Shown: one piece after another, positions 42,906 to 54,130 of the stretch
Layout: the number at the start of each line of letters is the position of its first letter
Position numbering within the stretch: the first letter of the stretch is position 1
Source of the DNA: Dipteris shenzhenensis
Taxonomy: Eukaryota; Polypodiophyta; Polypodiopsida; Gleicheniales
Direction: 5' to 3' (one strand)
NCBI GenBank assembly: GCA_047967505.1
Contig: CM106538.1
Length of the DNA: 64,000 nucleotides
Translations under genes and position numbers: made by a program
Notes under the pieces: generated by a model
What the model was told of the DNA's origin: nothing
Databases searched by the model: none
Seen by the model: only the letters and a program-made list of their open reading frames with translations

Positions 42906-43569
42906 ACATGGCACGAGGTCAAACAAGAGAGATTAGTTTCCCAAAAGACTTGTTCCTAATAAAGGTTCTAACTTGTTTCCCAAAAGAACAAGCTTCAAAA
43001 ACGTTTTTGAGAAATCTAAGTCTTGTTATTCCAATTGTGATATTCTCATTTTTGAGTTAGGTTAACAAAATTAGACCCAACAATGACTGTTGCATAAAGT
43101 GACCCATTCACACTTCTGGTTTGTGCATAACCCCATATGTTTGGGTGTATCAAGTCAAGAGTAACTAAGTACCTCTCTTGATTTAGTTGTGCTTCTGCCA
43201 ATGTTGGTTCTAGCTTATTTCCAAACCAACATACTTCACAAACCTTTTTGTTCGAGAAACCCAAGTCTCAAAATTCCAATTGCCAATATTCTAATATTTG
43301 AGTTGGATTTAAATTTTGAAGTTTACATGTCCATGCCTTTACCAATCCTTTGTGTTGTGTAAAAGTCTCTATAGGACAATGATGTTTTGATGGATTGGAA
43401 GTGGTGTATTGTCATTTGTATAGATCAGATTCTTGGATACGTCCAATAGTTACATTTCTATAAACCATTCCATATGTTCTCTCATATGAGAAGATGTATC
43501 ACTATCAATATACCATGCGTCTTGAGCAATTTATTGTGCATTATTGACACTGTGAGTGCATTCATCTTT

Positions 43570-44174
43570 CTTTCTTTTTGAGAAAAAATGATTTATATTA
43601 TAAATAGTTCATAAGATATACATTTATGATATTAAAAAAGACAGTTATATCCACAAGTCTGCACATCTTGAATCCTCCAGATGATGCTTCGCAACTGAAT
43701 CAGAGTCTGAAGTCTGAGTCAATCTCATAATCAATCAACAAAGCGTAGAGTTGGAGGTGTTCCACTGGGAATTTAATACAGGGATCATATCTTCAATAGA
43801 GTCATAAGGTGTAGGAACCGGAAGCAAATGAGGGGAGTGTATCCAGCTAAACTCTAATGCATACCTATGCGTACCTAAGCACTGAGCCCCCCTTCCACTG
43901 TGTGTCGCCTTCCCAAAGAGCTAGTCAATCAGTGACAAACATAGCGTCTTGATTAGTCAGCCTGAATTCTCTTTGAATCTCTAGCAAGGTCTTCATATGA
44001 TATGATCCCTTTGCCACAACTGACCCCAAGATTGGATTCCCTTGTTGAAAAGGAAGCAAGCTCTAATAAATTAGTATTGCTAAGTAAAGCATTTCTGTGA
44101 ATTACTAACACACAAATAGAATCCAGTCTCATAAAAATCCCTGTGGAGAGCACTAGAATCAATCAAAACTCAAC
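43570..44174 (-). mobile_element. 5'-truncated LINE/SINE-like insertion with 15-bp target duplication
   Basis: The word agtgcattcatcttt occurs at 43555-43569 and again at 44175-44189, exactly flanking 605 bp that are foreign to the copia. The left end on the plus strand is T-rich, so the minus strand ends in an A-rich tail (AAAAAGAAAGAAAG). This is the mark of target-primed reverse transcription. A 69-codon frame near its minus-strand 5' end (43953-44162) may be the end of an ORF2, but no clear motif is seen. Confidence 0.82.
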
Positions 44175-44504
44175 AGTGCATTCATCTTTTGATTTTGTAA
44201 TGGGCTACATTTTCACATCCATGATTTCAGTAGTACGTGTGTAGGCTTTTAGGTTCATCATAAGTGTCACTTTGATGACTTGCATAGTGACTATGGATCA
44301 CTCCATGATATTTCCTCTTCTTTGAAAATTGCCTCTATGGGAGCTATATTGACCATTTTGATCAAACTGCTTTCTTCTACAATATCTTTCATAATTCCCA
44401 AATTTGTGATAATAGCTGCATTGAATGCTTGATACATGTCTTGAATAATTTCCTTTGCCTTGCAAATTCCTCTATTTTAACGATTTCCTCTTGGATGAAT
44501 ATAT

Positions 44505-44560
44505 ATGTTGCTAATGTTGATGTTGATGTTGATGTTGACGTTGACGTTGATGCTCATGTA
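44505..44560. repeat. (TTGATG)n hexanucleotide-type repeat
   Basis: Repeated ttgatg/ttgacg units within the copia-G gag give the predicted Gln-His repeat. Confidence 0.8.
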
Positions 44561-45240
44561 TACTTCCTCTATGTGTTGATTTTCGTTTTCCTTTACCTCT
44601 ATTAGAGGCTACAAAATCTTGTTCACTTGTTTGTACTTGAATTATGTGTGTCCTTAATTCTTCACTTAATAAAACTGATAGGATTTCTTCCATTTCTTTT
44701 AAATTGGTATGATTTGTACTAACCTATCATATCCTTACCAAAAGTCCATTGAGGATGATTTGCATAATCTCTTCAGATTGTCTTGCGGCAAAAAATTGTG
44801 TATCGATGTCTTTGACTCTTAGTACATAGACATGTCATGATTCATTGCTATGTCGGAAGCTTTGAGTGATTTGATTTTTGAATGTCCTAGAAGTATTCTT
44901 TGATTTAATTTCTCAATGTCAATATCCTAGAAGTATTCTTTGCTTCATACAAAGTCCCATGCCTCTTTTGATGTTTTTACTATATTTAACTATCCACACA
45001 TAACATCTTATACATTTTGCTCTATCAAATGCTATCCATATATATCCTTCTTATACTAGTCAAATTGTGCTTGTGTCAATGGATTATTGGTGGGTCTCTG
45101 TAATGCACCATCAACATATTTCTATCCATCACAAAAAATAATCTTTGGTTCCATTTTGTATTTCTAAGTACCATAATTTGAGTTATCGATCTTTCCTAAA
45201 GTCTCAAGGTTAAGGTTGCTTGTGGTTGACATGATTTGGG

Positions 45241-45733
45241 TGTCAAATGACCTAAAAAATTGGTGCTTTTAAATATTGCTATAAAAACAGACACAAATTC
45301 TTAAAATTTGGCTTGAGGATGTTATTTTGACTTACTAAAGCTATTGATGAAGATTAATATTGATCAAGATATGGCCCAAATTGCCAAAAATATATATGTA
45401 AACTAATGTCAAATGCGCCACAATAGTGATGTTCAAAAGTGGAGGAGAGTGTTTATAAATTACGCCACAAGGAGTAATTGGTGTGTGTAACACCCTTGTT
45501 CAAACGGCATCAAAATTAGATAGATATTGACCAAGACATGAGGTACTAAAAGTAGGTCAATTTTCAAGCTCTTGAAAGTAGAACTAACTAAGGCACCTAG
45601 AGTCCCCATAACCAAAGTCACAAAAACTAGGTGTCCCAATCACTCCATGGTCATCTGTGCTAGCCTATACTAGCATCAAATGAATCAAAAAATTGGGTGC
45701 AAAGTGCACATGCTTGAGGCCTAATTTACTAAT
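45241..45733. other. Non-coding stretch right of copia-G gag
   Basis: No gene recognised. It could be the leader or 5' LTR of copia-G, but no TGGTATCAGAGC-type primer site is visible on the minus strand. Confidence 0.35.
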
Positions 45734-46090
45734 CTAACATGGTGTTAGAAATAGAGTCCAAGAATAAAAATAGCTCCATAGAAGAGTTAAAGCATCATTG
45801 ATAGATGCAAAAATACCTTCATCTGAGAAGTTATATGCACTATGGCATAAGTCTCTGAAAGTTATTTGGAGGTGGAAAGGCTTAACATTGAGGGCTATTT
45901 GCAAATCAACATGATCACTTATGAGCTCTTTGCCTTGTTCCCTAAGAACATTAGGCTTACCTACAATGATGTGCACTTGCTTTTGCTTTTTCTTTGCCTT
46001 TGAATTGGGATTAGCTTTAGGAAAAAGCCAACCACACCACTTGTAAACTATGGCTATTGTATAAAAGGCACTAGCTTGTGACTTGGACAT
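45734..46090 (-). CDS. Hypothetical 118-codon ORF
   Basis: It has a Lys-rich patch (PNSKAKKKQKQ, residues about 28-38), then VHIIVGKPNVLREQGKELISDHVDLQIAL and an aromatic-rich C-terminus (LLWSYFYSW). I recognise no family. It lies in a part of the window without obvious transposon protein and could be an exon of an unknown or decayed gene. Confidence 0.25.
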   Translation of the reverse strand: MSKSQASAFYTIAIVYKWCGWLFPKANPNSKAKKKQKQVHIIVGKPNVLREQGKELISDHVDLQIALNVKPFHLQITFRDLCHSAYNFSDEGIFASINDALTLLWSYFYSWTLFLTPC

Positions 46091-46124
46091 TGGTCCTGAA
46101 GCATTGCTTCATGGAAGCTCACCT

Positions 46125-46232
46125 TCTATGTCTAGATTTTTGAAATTGGAGCTACTGTTGTGGGGATTATCCTCAACCTTTGTGTCTAGATTTTTGAAAT
46201 TGGAGCTACCTTTGTGGGGATTATGCTCAACC
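46125..46232. repeat. Tandem duplication of a 54-bp unit
   Basis: 'tgtctagatttttgaaattg' plus 'gagctac' and 'tgtggggattat' and 'ctcaacc' appears twice in a row with few differences. Confidence 0.85.
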
Positions 46233-46337
46233 TTTTCATTCGGAGAAAATCTATTTTCAAGGATGAATCGATGCCAATTTGCAATGAAGAAGCTACGTAG
46301 AGCTTACAAATGCAATCACTATGGATCTTATGCATAA

Positions 46338-48240
46338 AAAATAATCCCAACCTATGTGGATAGAATTTTGCAAGGAAAAGAAGACCCCCTAGAAGAGTCC
46401 AACAAAGAGTTATCTCTATGACAATTGGCGCATTGTAGCTGAAAATGCACCATTAGTGGCCTTGTCTTTGCACACTACTATAGTTGCTAACAAACGCTAT
46501 GTGGTAGAGTATTCCTACTTTCTACTTATTGAGGCACTACATCCTGATCAAGGTATTGTGGCTTGATTACAAGGCACTATGGCGTGCAAACAAGTTGGCA
46601 TTGTGGCCTAAAGTCCACAAAAACACTGTGGCTTAAAACCTAGAATACACAATGGTTTTTTACAAGGCGTGACAACTTATGGTCAGTAGAGCAAAGAGGA
46701 TTAATGACAGTTAAGATGGTGAAATGGACATCCAATAAATATCAAATAAATCTATTTGTATTTCGAGTCGAGGCTCTTGAAGTCCTTGCTATGGATAAAC
46801 TGACAATAGTATATATAATTGGTTCTCTGCTAGGAAGAAGATTATGTAGGATCATCGAGTCTAAGGTGTATGTTGAGAATGGACTTGTAAACTATAAACA
46901 AGGATAGGGAACCGAGAGATCTGGGAATGAAGAAGACCATGGAGGATCAATGAGTCAAACAGAAGTTGGAAACTGAGACTTTGTTAGAATTGTAAACTAT
47001 AAACTAGGATAGTGAATTTAGGAATCCGAGAACGGTCATCTGGAATGAGCTAAAACTACATGATTATTTGCGAAAATATAAAGGTTGTGATGAGCACTAG
47101 AACATGTACTCTCACATTCGAAAACAAAGAAACTTGCCTTTGCAGAGCTAAAAGTTTCATTCCAAATCTATAGTGGAGAGATAAAACATGAACTTGGTTC
47201 CAAGTTGGTGTTGATTGTCTAGGATTGAAATTGTGTCAAAGATCCGAATTGGAGCCTAAAAGGTGAAATGGAACACCCAAGGGCATCTGAAAATTTAAAC
47301 CCATAATGAAAATCTTAGCCAAGATGTGAAAACTTTGCTAGGAGAATGTGAGATTGCTTGTTGCTGCTGATGTTTATTGGGGCCAATCCTTGATGAGTTT
47401 TGTCAGGGATGAAATGATGACATGTACTTGATGATGTATTCTAGGACCACCCTTGATGAAGTGCGGGCCTTTTATGAGCGTTGAGGGCTTGTGGGAGGTC
47501 GATTTTAACCCGTGAGATGCCGACACGTCAGCTTTCCATGCGTCTTGTGCTGGCGTTGATAGTGACTTGAAGGCTGACATTGACATGCAATCTTGCGGAT
47601 GTGCTCTTCTTCGGGAAATGACCGTGGGAGGAGATTCTACCCCCCCAAAAAAAAGGCGAGCGGCAGGAGTCGCAAGCCATTTTTTTGTTGTTGTAAAATC
47701 TGGTCATTTGGACGGCGAGGTCCTTGAGTGGCTGGCACCGATGGAGCCGTGCTACCGATCTTCGGTTGGACACCCCTCAAGATCTTTGAATTTTGGGCCA
47801 TCTTCCAAGTGTGATGGTGGTGACCCCTGTGTCTAGGAAAATCAATTGGACTTCTGGCGCGGGTGGATGGGACTTCAATGATATGGGGTAGGTAGAGGCC
47901 ACTGGGAGGCCTTTCCCTCATATGAGAGAGAGGCCAAACCCATGGCTTCTCCCGGCCGTCGAAGTCATGGGGCAAGGAGTTGACACATCACCAATTAAAA
48001 GGTTGATGTGGGACACTTCAGCATTTAGGAAAGTGCTTTGGTATGATGTGATGTGATGGGTGGGTAGGTGAGCTTTTGACACATCACCCAGCTCATCTTC
48101 CATGATTTAGGGAGACTTGATCCAACAATTGAGATCTCATCCCTAGCCCCCATGACTTTGATGGTCCTTTCCCGAGAGGAACTCAGGAGGATTTCTGACG
48201 ATCAACCAAGAGCCAGAATCTAATCGGATTTTAATTGGGA
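46338..48240. other. Gene-free stretch upstream of the R3H gene
   Basis: No supported gene. 46440-46660 has repeated 'tgtggcttRa' and 'aaggca' words. From about 47380 the GC content rises. No transposon ends were recognised. Small open frames at 47567-47836 and 47637-47975 overlap each other on opposite strands and look like chance. Confidence 0.4.
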
Positions 48241-48248
48241 AAGGGTGG

Positions 48249-48625
48249 CACGTGTCCTTTCCCACCAGCCGTCAAGGGTTGCTGGGAGGCGTGGCAGTCG
48301 TCCGTTTGGTGAATTTTCTGGTTAGGGCGCAACTGAAATTTTAGTTGGATATTTTGAGTTTTAGAGTGTCGTGAATGGATGACTGAGATTAAATCTCAAC
48401 CGACCAACGACCTTGACGGGATAGGGAATTGACGTTGGGAGCCAATTCTCAGGAGGAAACCCGGGAGGAAACTGGTGCCACTTGGCGATCGGCCATAGGT
48501 CGGGAGTCGGTGGCCCGGCTTCCAACCGGATATCGACGATCGAGATGGACACGTGTCAAGGCGCAATTAGTCGGTTTGGTGGTGCGGTACGTGTTGGTTG
48601 TTAGTAGCGGGCGACGACACGTGTC
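48249..48625. promoter_or_regulatory. Three CACGTG G-boxes upstream of the R3H gene
   Basis: CACGTG occurs at 48249-48254, 48550-48555 and 48618-48623. The latter two lie in identical palindromes GACACGTGTC followed by AAGGC, 68 bp apart. G-boxes are bound by bHLH and bZIP factors and resemble ABA-response elements. They lie 0.4-0.8 kb before the gene's ATG at 49014. Function is inferred from position and motif only. Confidence 0.45.
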
Positions 48626-49013
48626 AAGGCATGATTCGTGGGTTTGGTGGCAACAGGCGACTGCTGCAGTCTGGGCACTACTGTGCATCACAGGGTAACC
48701 GGCGCGTTAGGCCGCAATCGTCGGGAAAAAACCACATTATGATGATAATGAAGAGGCTGGGAACGGACGGTCAGGATCTCTCCACCACGGAGGTCACAGC
48801 CGGTGACGGAAACAGGAGAGAGCAGGGTGGGCCGGGAAGGTGCGAAATGCGGGAGGTGATGCGGCGGGGAATGAATGGGTAAGTAAGTTAGTAAGTGAGT
48901 GCAGTCACCGATTCCTCAAGGGAAAAGGAGCCAGGGGGTACAGAACGCATTCTCAATTTCAATCGTCCCACTGCTCTGCATTATTCATCATCATCATCCT
49001 CATTATCATCACC

Positions 49014-50681
49014 ATGGCGAACACTCTTTGTGGCCATCGAAATGCTTTCCATGACTGGCTCGCCGCCTCCGCCTACGGTTCGAACTTCTTCCCCATTGAA
49101 ATTTCGCACAAATCTTTCCTGATTTTGCATCATTTAGTTCACTCTCTCTTCCCCCCCCCCTTGCAGTTACAGGTCCGGATCACACCTCCAGAGTTGTCGG
49201 CCGCAAGAAGCATCGCTCTAAGCGTGGATCCTCTTTCTCTGGTCTCTCCAATTGCCTCCTCTCTTTTTCGATCGTTTTGGTGATTTGCGTCGAACGCTTG
49301 TGTGATGGGAAAAATTTTCCGACCTGAGTTGGTACGCAGAATCGGACGGGGCGCGGACGGAAACAGAGGAAAGGGTTCGTGTGCTTTGGAAGGTTCGACG
49401 CTTCCTTTATTTTTTGTCGTTGCAACTTACAATTTCTTTGGTGACTAAGGGTTATTATTCCAGTGCAGCTGAGCAACCGGCACTATCGTAGATGGATGAA
49501 TGACCGACTTCTGCGGGAACTTGCCCCGCCCTTGGATGCACAGGAAATCGGAAGTCTTTTTGCACCTCCGCCCTGGGGTGCGGTCTTGAACCGGGCAATC
49601 TGAAATTTTTAATGGTGATCTGTTACTGGGGAATGCTAAGTTTCGTCTCAGGCTCTCAGAGGAACAGATCTGTAGAGCAAGTGACAGAGGAAAGAAAAAT
49701 TCAGACATGATCAGATGTGCAAGTAAAGCTGGTATCATTTGTTGTCAGGTGAAAGATCTGTAGCAACACCTTTTGAAAAACTGACGGCGATGGGAGAGAG
49801 CTCAGCTCGGGACTTGGCTGCTTGGGAGCCCTTTAGAAATAACGTAGACATGGATGAAGAGGTCTTTTCCCATACATCCTAGCGTCCATTTTATCAATCA
49901 TACGATTCTGACAAGCTATGTTGAGTTTCTAAAATTTTCCTATTCCGAAATGGGACTCAAATGACTTGTGTAGGCAAAAGCATTGCAGCAAAGAGCAAGG
50001 CCTCGAAGAAAGAAACAAGATGGGGATGCAGTCAGGCAGAATGCTGCGCTACTAGCTTGGCGGAGAATTGAGCATCAACCCAGGGATGCATTACGGCGCC
50101 GCTCCTCCTGGCATCTGGTTGAGGCTTTTGAGGTTGCTTGATCCAACTAATTAAAGTCGCATTTGTCACTCTTTCAAACTCTGTGGATACCTCACCTCAA
50201 ACATTCTGACAAGGCTGTTGCATTTAAACAATCATCAAGACTCTTGCTAGATAAATTTTTGTGTTGGTGCTAGCAGGAAAAGGTGCTTGCATTTTTGGCA
50301 GAGCTGGAGAAAGGGGGCGCAGAGTTGCTTGTGTTGGAGGTGGAGGATTCCTACCATCGCATGCTGCTTCATGGTGTTTGTCAGGTAGATTTCTTGTTAG
50401 CCTTGCAGATCAAATCTAATAATGCAAGGGAGACAGAAGGTGAATCCAGTCATTTTATGCTGTGGATGCAGTTCCATGGTCTTTTGTCTAGAAGTATTTC
50501 AACTTTGGAGGAGAAAGAGGGCAAGGGCATAGACACAGCGGTGACTAAAGTGCATATAAAGGAGGGGAAGGCTAGTAAAACAGGAAGCCCGAGCAAGTTC
50601 CAACACGAAAGGCCGTGCACTTTGATGCAGTTTCTGGTGGAAACCAAAAGCAGCATTCCCTTTGCAAGTGCAGCTGCGTGA
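49014..50681 (+). CDS. R3H-domain protein (R3H-associated N-terminal domain family), 7 exons, 280 aa
   Basis: Exons: 49014-49077, 49167-49241, 49464-49577, 49749-49861, 49974-50132, 50277-50384, 50472-50681. All introns are GT-AG, and the sum is 843 bp with one stop at the end. The start ccATGGcG has a strong plant context. Residues 1-46 are N-terminal, with a basic patch GRKKHRSKR. Residues 47-122 carry the R3H-associated signature (RHYRRWMNDRLLREL, LFAPPPWG, WEPFRN, DMDEE). Residues 123-175 have a basic helix and LLAWRRIEHQPRDALRRR. The R3H motif is in exon 6: Arg203-x3-His207 within SYHRMLLHGVCQ, followed by FHGLLS in exon 7. R3H domains bind single-stranded nucleic acid; this family (animal R3HDM4-like) has no settled role in plants. 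It looks intact and under coding constraint. Confidence 0.88.
50385..50471 (+). other. Stop-free 87-nt intron (exitron-like) of the R3H gene
   Basis: It has GT...AG ends, is a multiple of three, and is in frame without a stop. Splicing joins HGVCQ to FHGLLS, restoring the expected R3H core. Retention would insert 29 residues right after the R3H motif. The family pattern favours splicing. Confidence 0.7.
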
Positions 50682-51080
50682 TACAGCTTTGTGTTTTAGG
50701 GGAAACTTTGTACAGTGTAAACATACCATCTGCAGGTTGTTTCAGATCCAGGAACAGCATGCCTTCATCTAGACCCAGTATTATCATTTTTTCATGTTCA
50801 AATTACTTTCTTTCAAACGCTCTGTTGAAAGTGTATAAGATGTTTATATCATTTTTCCCATAACTTTTCACGATAACCCCAAGGGGTTGTCCCTTGAGCA
50901 CTGAAAATCCAAGGGGTTCTCGCTTGAGCACTGAACGGGCTTTCTTCTATATGGGACTTGGCATATGCAACATGTATGCTTCTATCAAGATCATGATTCC
51001 TGCATATCTCCCATGTAGCGCCATAACCTGCAGATATGGTGTGCTGGATCGTAGCACATACAAGTGGGTGAAATAAAGGA
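50682..51080 (+). other. 3' flank of the R3H gene with a 30-bp tandem duplication
   Basis: Likely 3' UTR. A word beginning CCAAGGGGTTSTCSC and ending TTGAGCACTGAA is present twice in tandem (50879-50938). AATAAA occurs at about 51071; nearer canonical signals are not seen, so the polyA site is unknown. Confidence 0.4.
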
Positions 51081-52700
51081 ATTTAGATTCAAAAGAAAAA
51101 CTTCCTTTGAAGAAATCCAGTAAAGAAAGCGCCCCCCAAGAGAAGAACTTTCTTCCAGGGGGACATGGGGACATGGGGAGTGGTAAAAGGAGGGGTGCGA
51201 AAGAGTTTGAAGCTTTGGTGGGGAGGGGGGATGTAGGGAAAGGAAGCAGGAGAAGGAAAACTTGGGCACACGATACATAGTATGGCATGACTATGACAAG
51301 AGTGACGTAGTCCTGGTGACTGGATTAGAGAGATTTCAGTTCATAGGAGATTTTTCTTCTGGCAGATGTTTATTATTGCTTTCAGTGGGATTAAAAATTG
51401 TGAAGGTGAATGAATAAGGTGCTTTCTTTGGTGTTTGGGTTGTTTTGGTTGGGGTTTTAAAGCTTCGTAAACACTGGGTCTACCCAAGAGATTCGAGAAT
51501 CTCTTGGAACCTTGACGGCAGCTTATGCTTGGGTACTGATGAGAACGCAAGCGTAGCTTTGTTTACGAAGGTGTTTTTATTTTCTCATTTTCTCTTAATT
51601 TTGTTTAATGTCTCTTGCAAAATCCCTTCTTCCCCTCTTTTTTACTGGTCAGCTTGCTGGAGTGCGAGAGCAGGGCTTTCAGAATGCTTTTTGCGTAGAA
51701 ATACTAGTTCAGGAGAGACTGAAATGGAGACAGTTGTAGCTTGGATGAAAGGACTTCATTTGTTTAGCCTTCTCTGACGAAAAGACTTCATGTGTAGCTT
51801 GGATGAAACGACTTCATTTGTTAAGAATATTGGAAAACAATGTTTCTCATAGGACGATGGTCAAGCACATAAAGTTTTGGAATTAGCCTTTACCAAGACT
51901 GAATCTGCCCATCACATCGGGAGGTCCGATAGACACTTAGTTAAAGAAATCTTGTATAATGGGTGCTTATGTGGCTGTGGGTCTGTGAATATGAGTATGT
52001 ATGAAAGCATATGTTTATACAATCCTTTCTACAGACCATGGAATGCTGCAGGTATTGGTGAGAATGTCATAGTAGCTAGTCCCAAGCATGTTGGATGGAA
52101 TTTATGGTCTTCAACTTGAGGGTGACCTGTCTTGACGTTGAAACCACTGTTCTATATTGTTTTGATTTGTTTTTAGAGGGAGTTTCGGTGTATTAGATAT
52201 AAATATGGGAGGGGAATATAATACCTTATCTTGTGGCTAGATGTGGCTTCCATCGAAGGATTCTGCTTTAGGCATGGTTACTATTGATTTTGAAATGATT
52301 TCAAAATACCCGTGGCATAGTCAACTTCCATGATAGATATGTTACCCAATATCCCTGCAGTCGAAGCTGCCTTTTGTGGAGATTGTTTATACTATGTAGA
52401 CCTCTTTTGTGGTGTCATCATGATTGTCTCTAATCATCATCAAATGCTTTGAATTGTCTTTTGAGTTTACTGACATGCATCTTTTTAGGGATCAACTTTG
52501 TCTTCTTTGCTTTCTTGGATGGGGATGTGCTTGCCAACAGTTCGTCTCCTTCTATGAAAGTATCCCATAAACTTGCTAAGGACTTACCAAAAATTGTTGG
52601 GCTTGCACCAGTTACAAGGGGATGCTGCACTTAGTTGTGCTTGGGAATTTCCTGGATTCATCTAGGTATATGCTTCACTTAGTTGGTCACTTTGGCTTTC
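51081..52700. other. Non-coding or unrecognised stretch
   Basis: Small open frames at 51445-51777 (+), 51877-52119 (+) and 52430-52630 (-) have no recognisable domain. The last is Lys-rich (SPSKKAKKTKLIPKKMHVSKLKRQFKAF). A 24-bp perfect palindrome with a heat-shock-element-like core lies at 51484-51507. Confidence 0.35.
51484..51507. promoter_or_regulatory. 24-bp palindrome with TTCnnGAA core
   Basis: CCAAGAGATTC-GA-GAATCTCTTGG has 11-bp perfect arms. TTCgaGAA is the inverted pair of a heat-shock element, and a further GAA follows at 51507-51509. It may be a chance hairpin. Confidence 0.3.
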
Positions 52701-53290
52701 AGAGTGGGCTTACAGAGGCTCATTTAAGTCAATGGTAATTGCTTCTTATTAGTTAACGAGGATGTGTGGAAAAGGATTGGTTAACTTCAGGAACATATGG
52801 GACCCAGGCAGTTGTAAATGGTTGGGAGAGGATTTGTTTGCCAGGCAGTATGGCTTTTCAGGTTCTTGAAAAAGGATAATGCACAGTCTCTCAAGAAATG
52901 AGTGTCCATGGGGTCTGTTTGGTTAGAGGGGGCTTGATACAATTTGTAAACGCTATTGGCAAAGAGATCAGCAAATGCTCTTTAAATCATAGCACGCTTG
53001 GAGGATAAGGGTGGGATGAACGAAGAGCTATGAAGGTGTGGTAGGTCTGTAATTAATTGCACATGGAGAAGGAGAAATAAGATGATTTTTGATTGCAGGT
53101 ATAGTGTTGTTGATTGCTCTCAATGTTGTTAAAACAAATAGCATCAAATAGCATGCGGGTGATAAGTTGTAAGATTGATGGATACAAATCTTCATTGTAA
53201 CTATCTCTTCATCGTAACTGTCTCTTATGAGTTTGATCTTTCTTTTTTCTTATATTAATATATAGAAAGTATTTTTGAAAAAAACCTCAT
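52700..53290 (+). other. Possible LINE 3' end remnant
   Basis: Short decayed readings such as HGEGEIR / WRRRNKMIFDCR near 53060-53100 recall the W-I-W-x-x-R-N-x-x-I-F end of LINE ORF2. A T- then A-rich end (53230-53285) could be a decayed tail. No target duplication was found. Weak. Confidence 0.25.
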
Positions 53291-53360
53291 TGATTTGTGA
53301 AGGAGGGGAGGGATCTAATTGATTGAATTTCAATTGTCATTTTGTCGATATAAATATGAC

Positions 53361-53605
53361 TCCTTGGAGAACGTAAAATCCAAATTCCTATTATAAAGAA
53401 AGCTTAGCTTATATGCCTCCCTAGAGAACCTAAAATCAAAATTCTTATTATAAAAAAATCTCAGCTTATATACAAAAAGCTCATGTTTCCTTGGAGAACG
53501 TAAAATCCAAATTCCTATTATAAAGAAAGCTCAGCTTATATGCCTTCTTAGAGAACCTAAAATCAAAATTCTTATTATAAAAAAAATCTTAGCTTATATA
53601 AAAAA
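53361..53605. repeat. Tandem repeat, two 127-bp dimers of about 60-bp monomers
   Basis: Words 'ccttggagaacgtaaaatcc', 'aaattcctattataaag' and 'cagcttatat' alternate with a diverged form ('agagaacctaaaatcaaaat', 'tcttattataaaa'). The pair repeats after 127 bp. Confidence 0.85.
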
Positions 53606-53879
53606 ATTTATTACAAAAATTTTAGCTCCGCTAGTGGTTTAGGTGTTGTGCCTAGCATCACAAAAACTCGCGCAAGATCATTTATGTGGCATGGTGTGTA
53701 GAATCCCCAAATAAAAATCATTGGTATAGGAATCAAATGCAATTCTTAGGTGGATTGAATCAGGTAGATTACTTGTCCAATTAAGGTCCATTAGCATCTC
53801 AACCACTGTATGATCGTGGGAGAAAACTGCCATTGCTTTGGAGATAGCTAACTAAAAGAACGGAATCAATTGAAGGTGG

Positions 53880-54130
53880 GACATAGTCAGAGGGTGGAGA
53901 CAAGGGTCGAGTAGGAGGATGGTGGAGCACGAGACGAGGTTGGAGTTGTGTGAAGTCAATGAAGGTGGTAGAGATGAGGTGTAGTATTGTGAAATCGACA
54001 AAGGTGGAGAAGATGAGGATGGGAGGACAATGAAGTAGGAGATGAGGGTGGATTTGTGTAAAGTTTACAAGGGTGGTAGAGACGATGGTAGACTAGCGTG
54101 TAAGCGATAAAGCTAGTGGAGACGAGGGTG
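53880..54130. repeat. Purine-rich degenerate minisatellite
   Basis: Imperfect units of about 50-60 bp contain 'gtgtgaagt', 'aaggtggtagagacgagg' and 'gaggatggRgga'. Confidence 0.6.

Larger units (their letters stand above)
42955..45240 (-). mobile_element. Degenerate copia fragment (copia-G), minus strand, with a LINE-like insertion
   Basis: Read leftwards, gag starts at 45232 (MSTTSNLNLETLGKIDNSNYGT). Gag with RGKGKRKSTHRG and a poly-(Gln-His) tail lies at 44511-44693. A decayed zinc knuckle (CSYYHKFGNYERYC) is near 44420-44370, and the protease DAWYIDSDTSSHM near 43535-43500 has Gly changed to Asp in DSG. The pre-integrase/integrase start CEVCWFGNKLEP plus LDLIHPNIWGY is at 43264-43046. Part of that integrase start is duplicated at 42955-43075. 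The LINE-like piece at 43570-44174 splits gag from protease. Confidence 0.75.

Noticed and set aside
48895-49283. Single-exon ORFs covering the start of the R3H gene (75 and 147 codons)
   Set aside because: They run through introns 1-2; the spliced model gives family-consistent residues and these do not.
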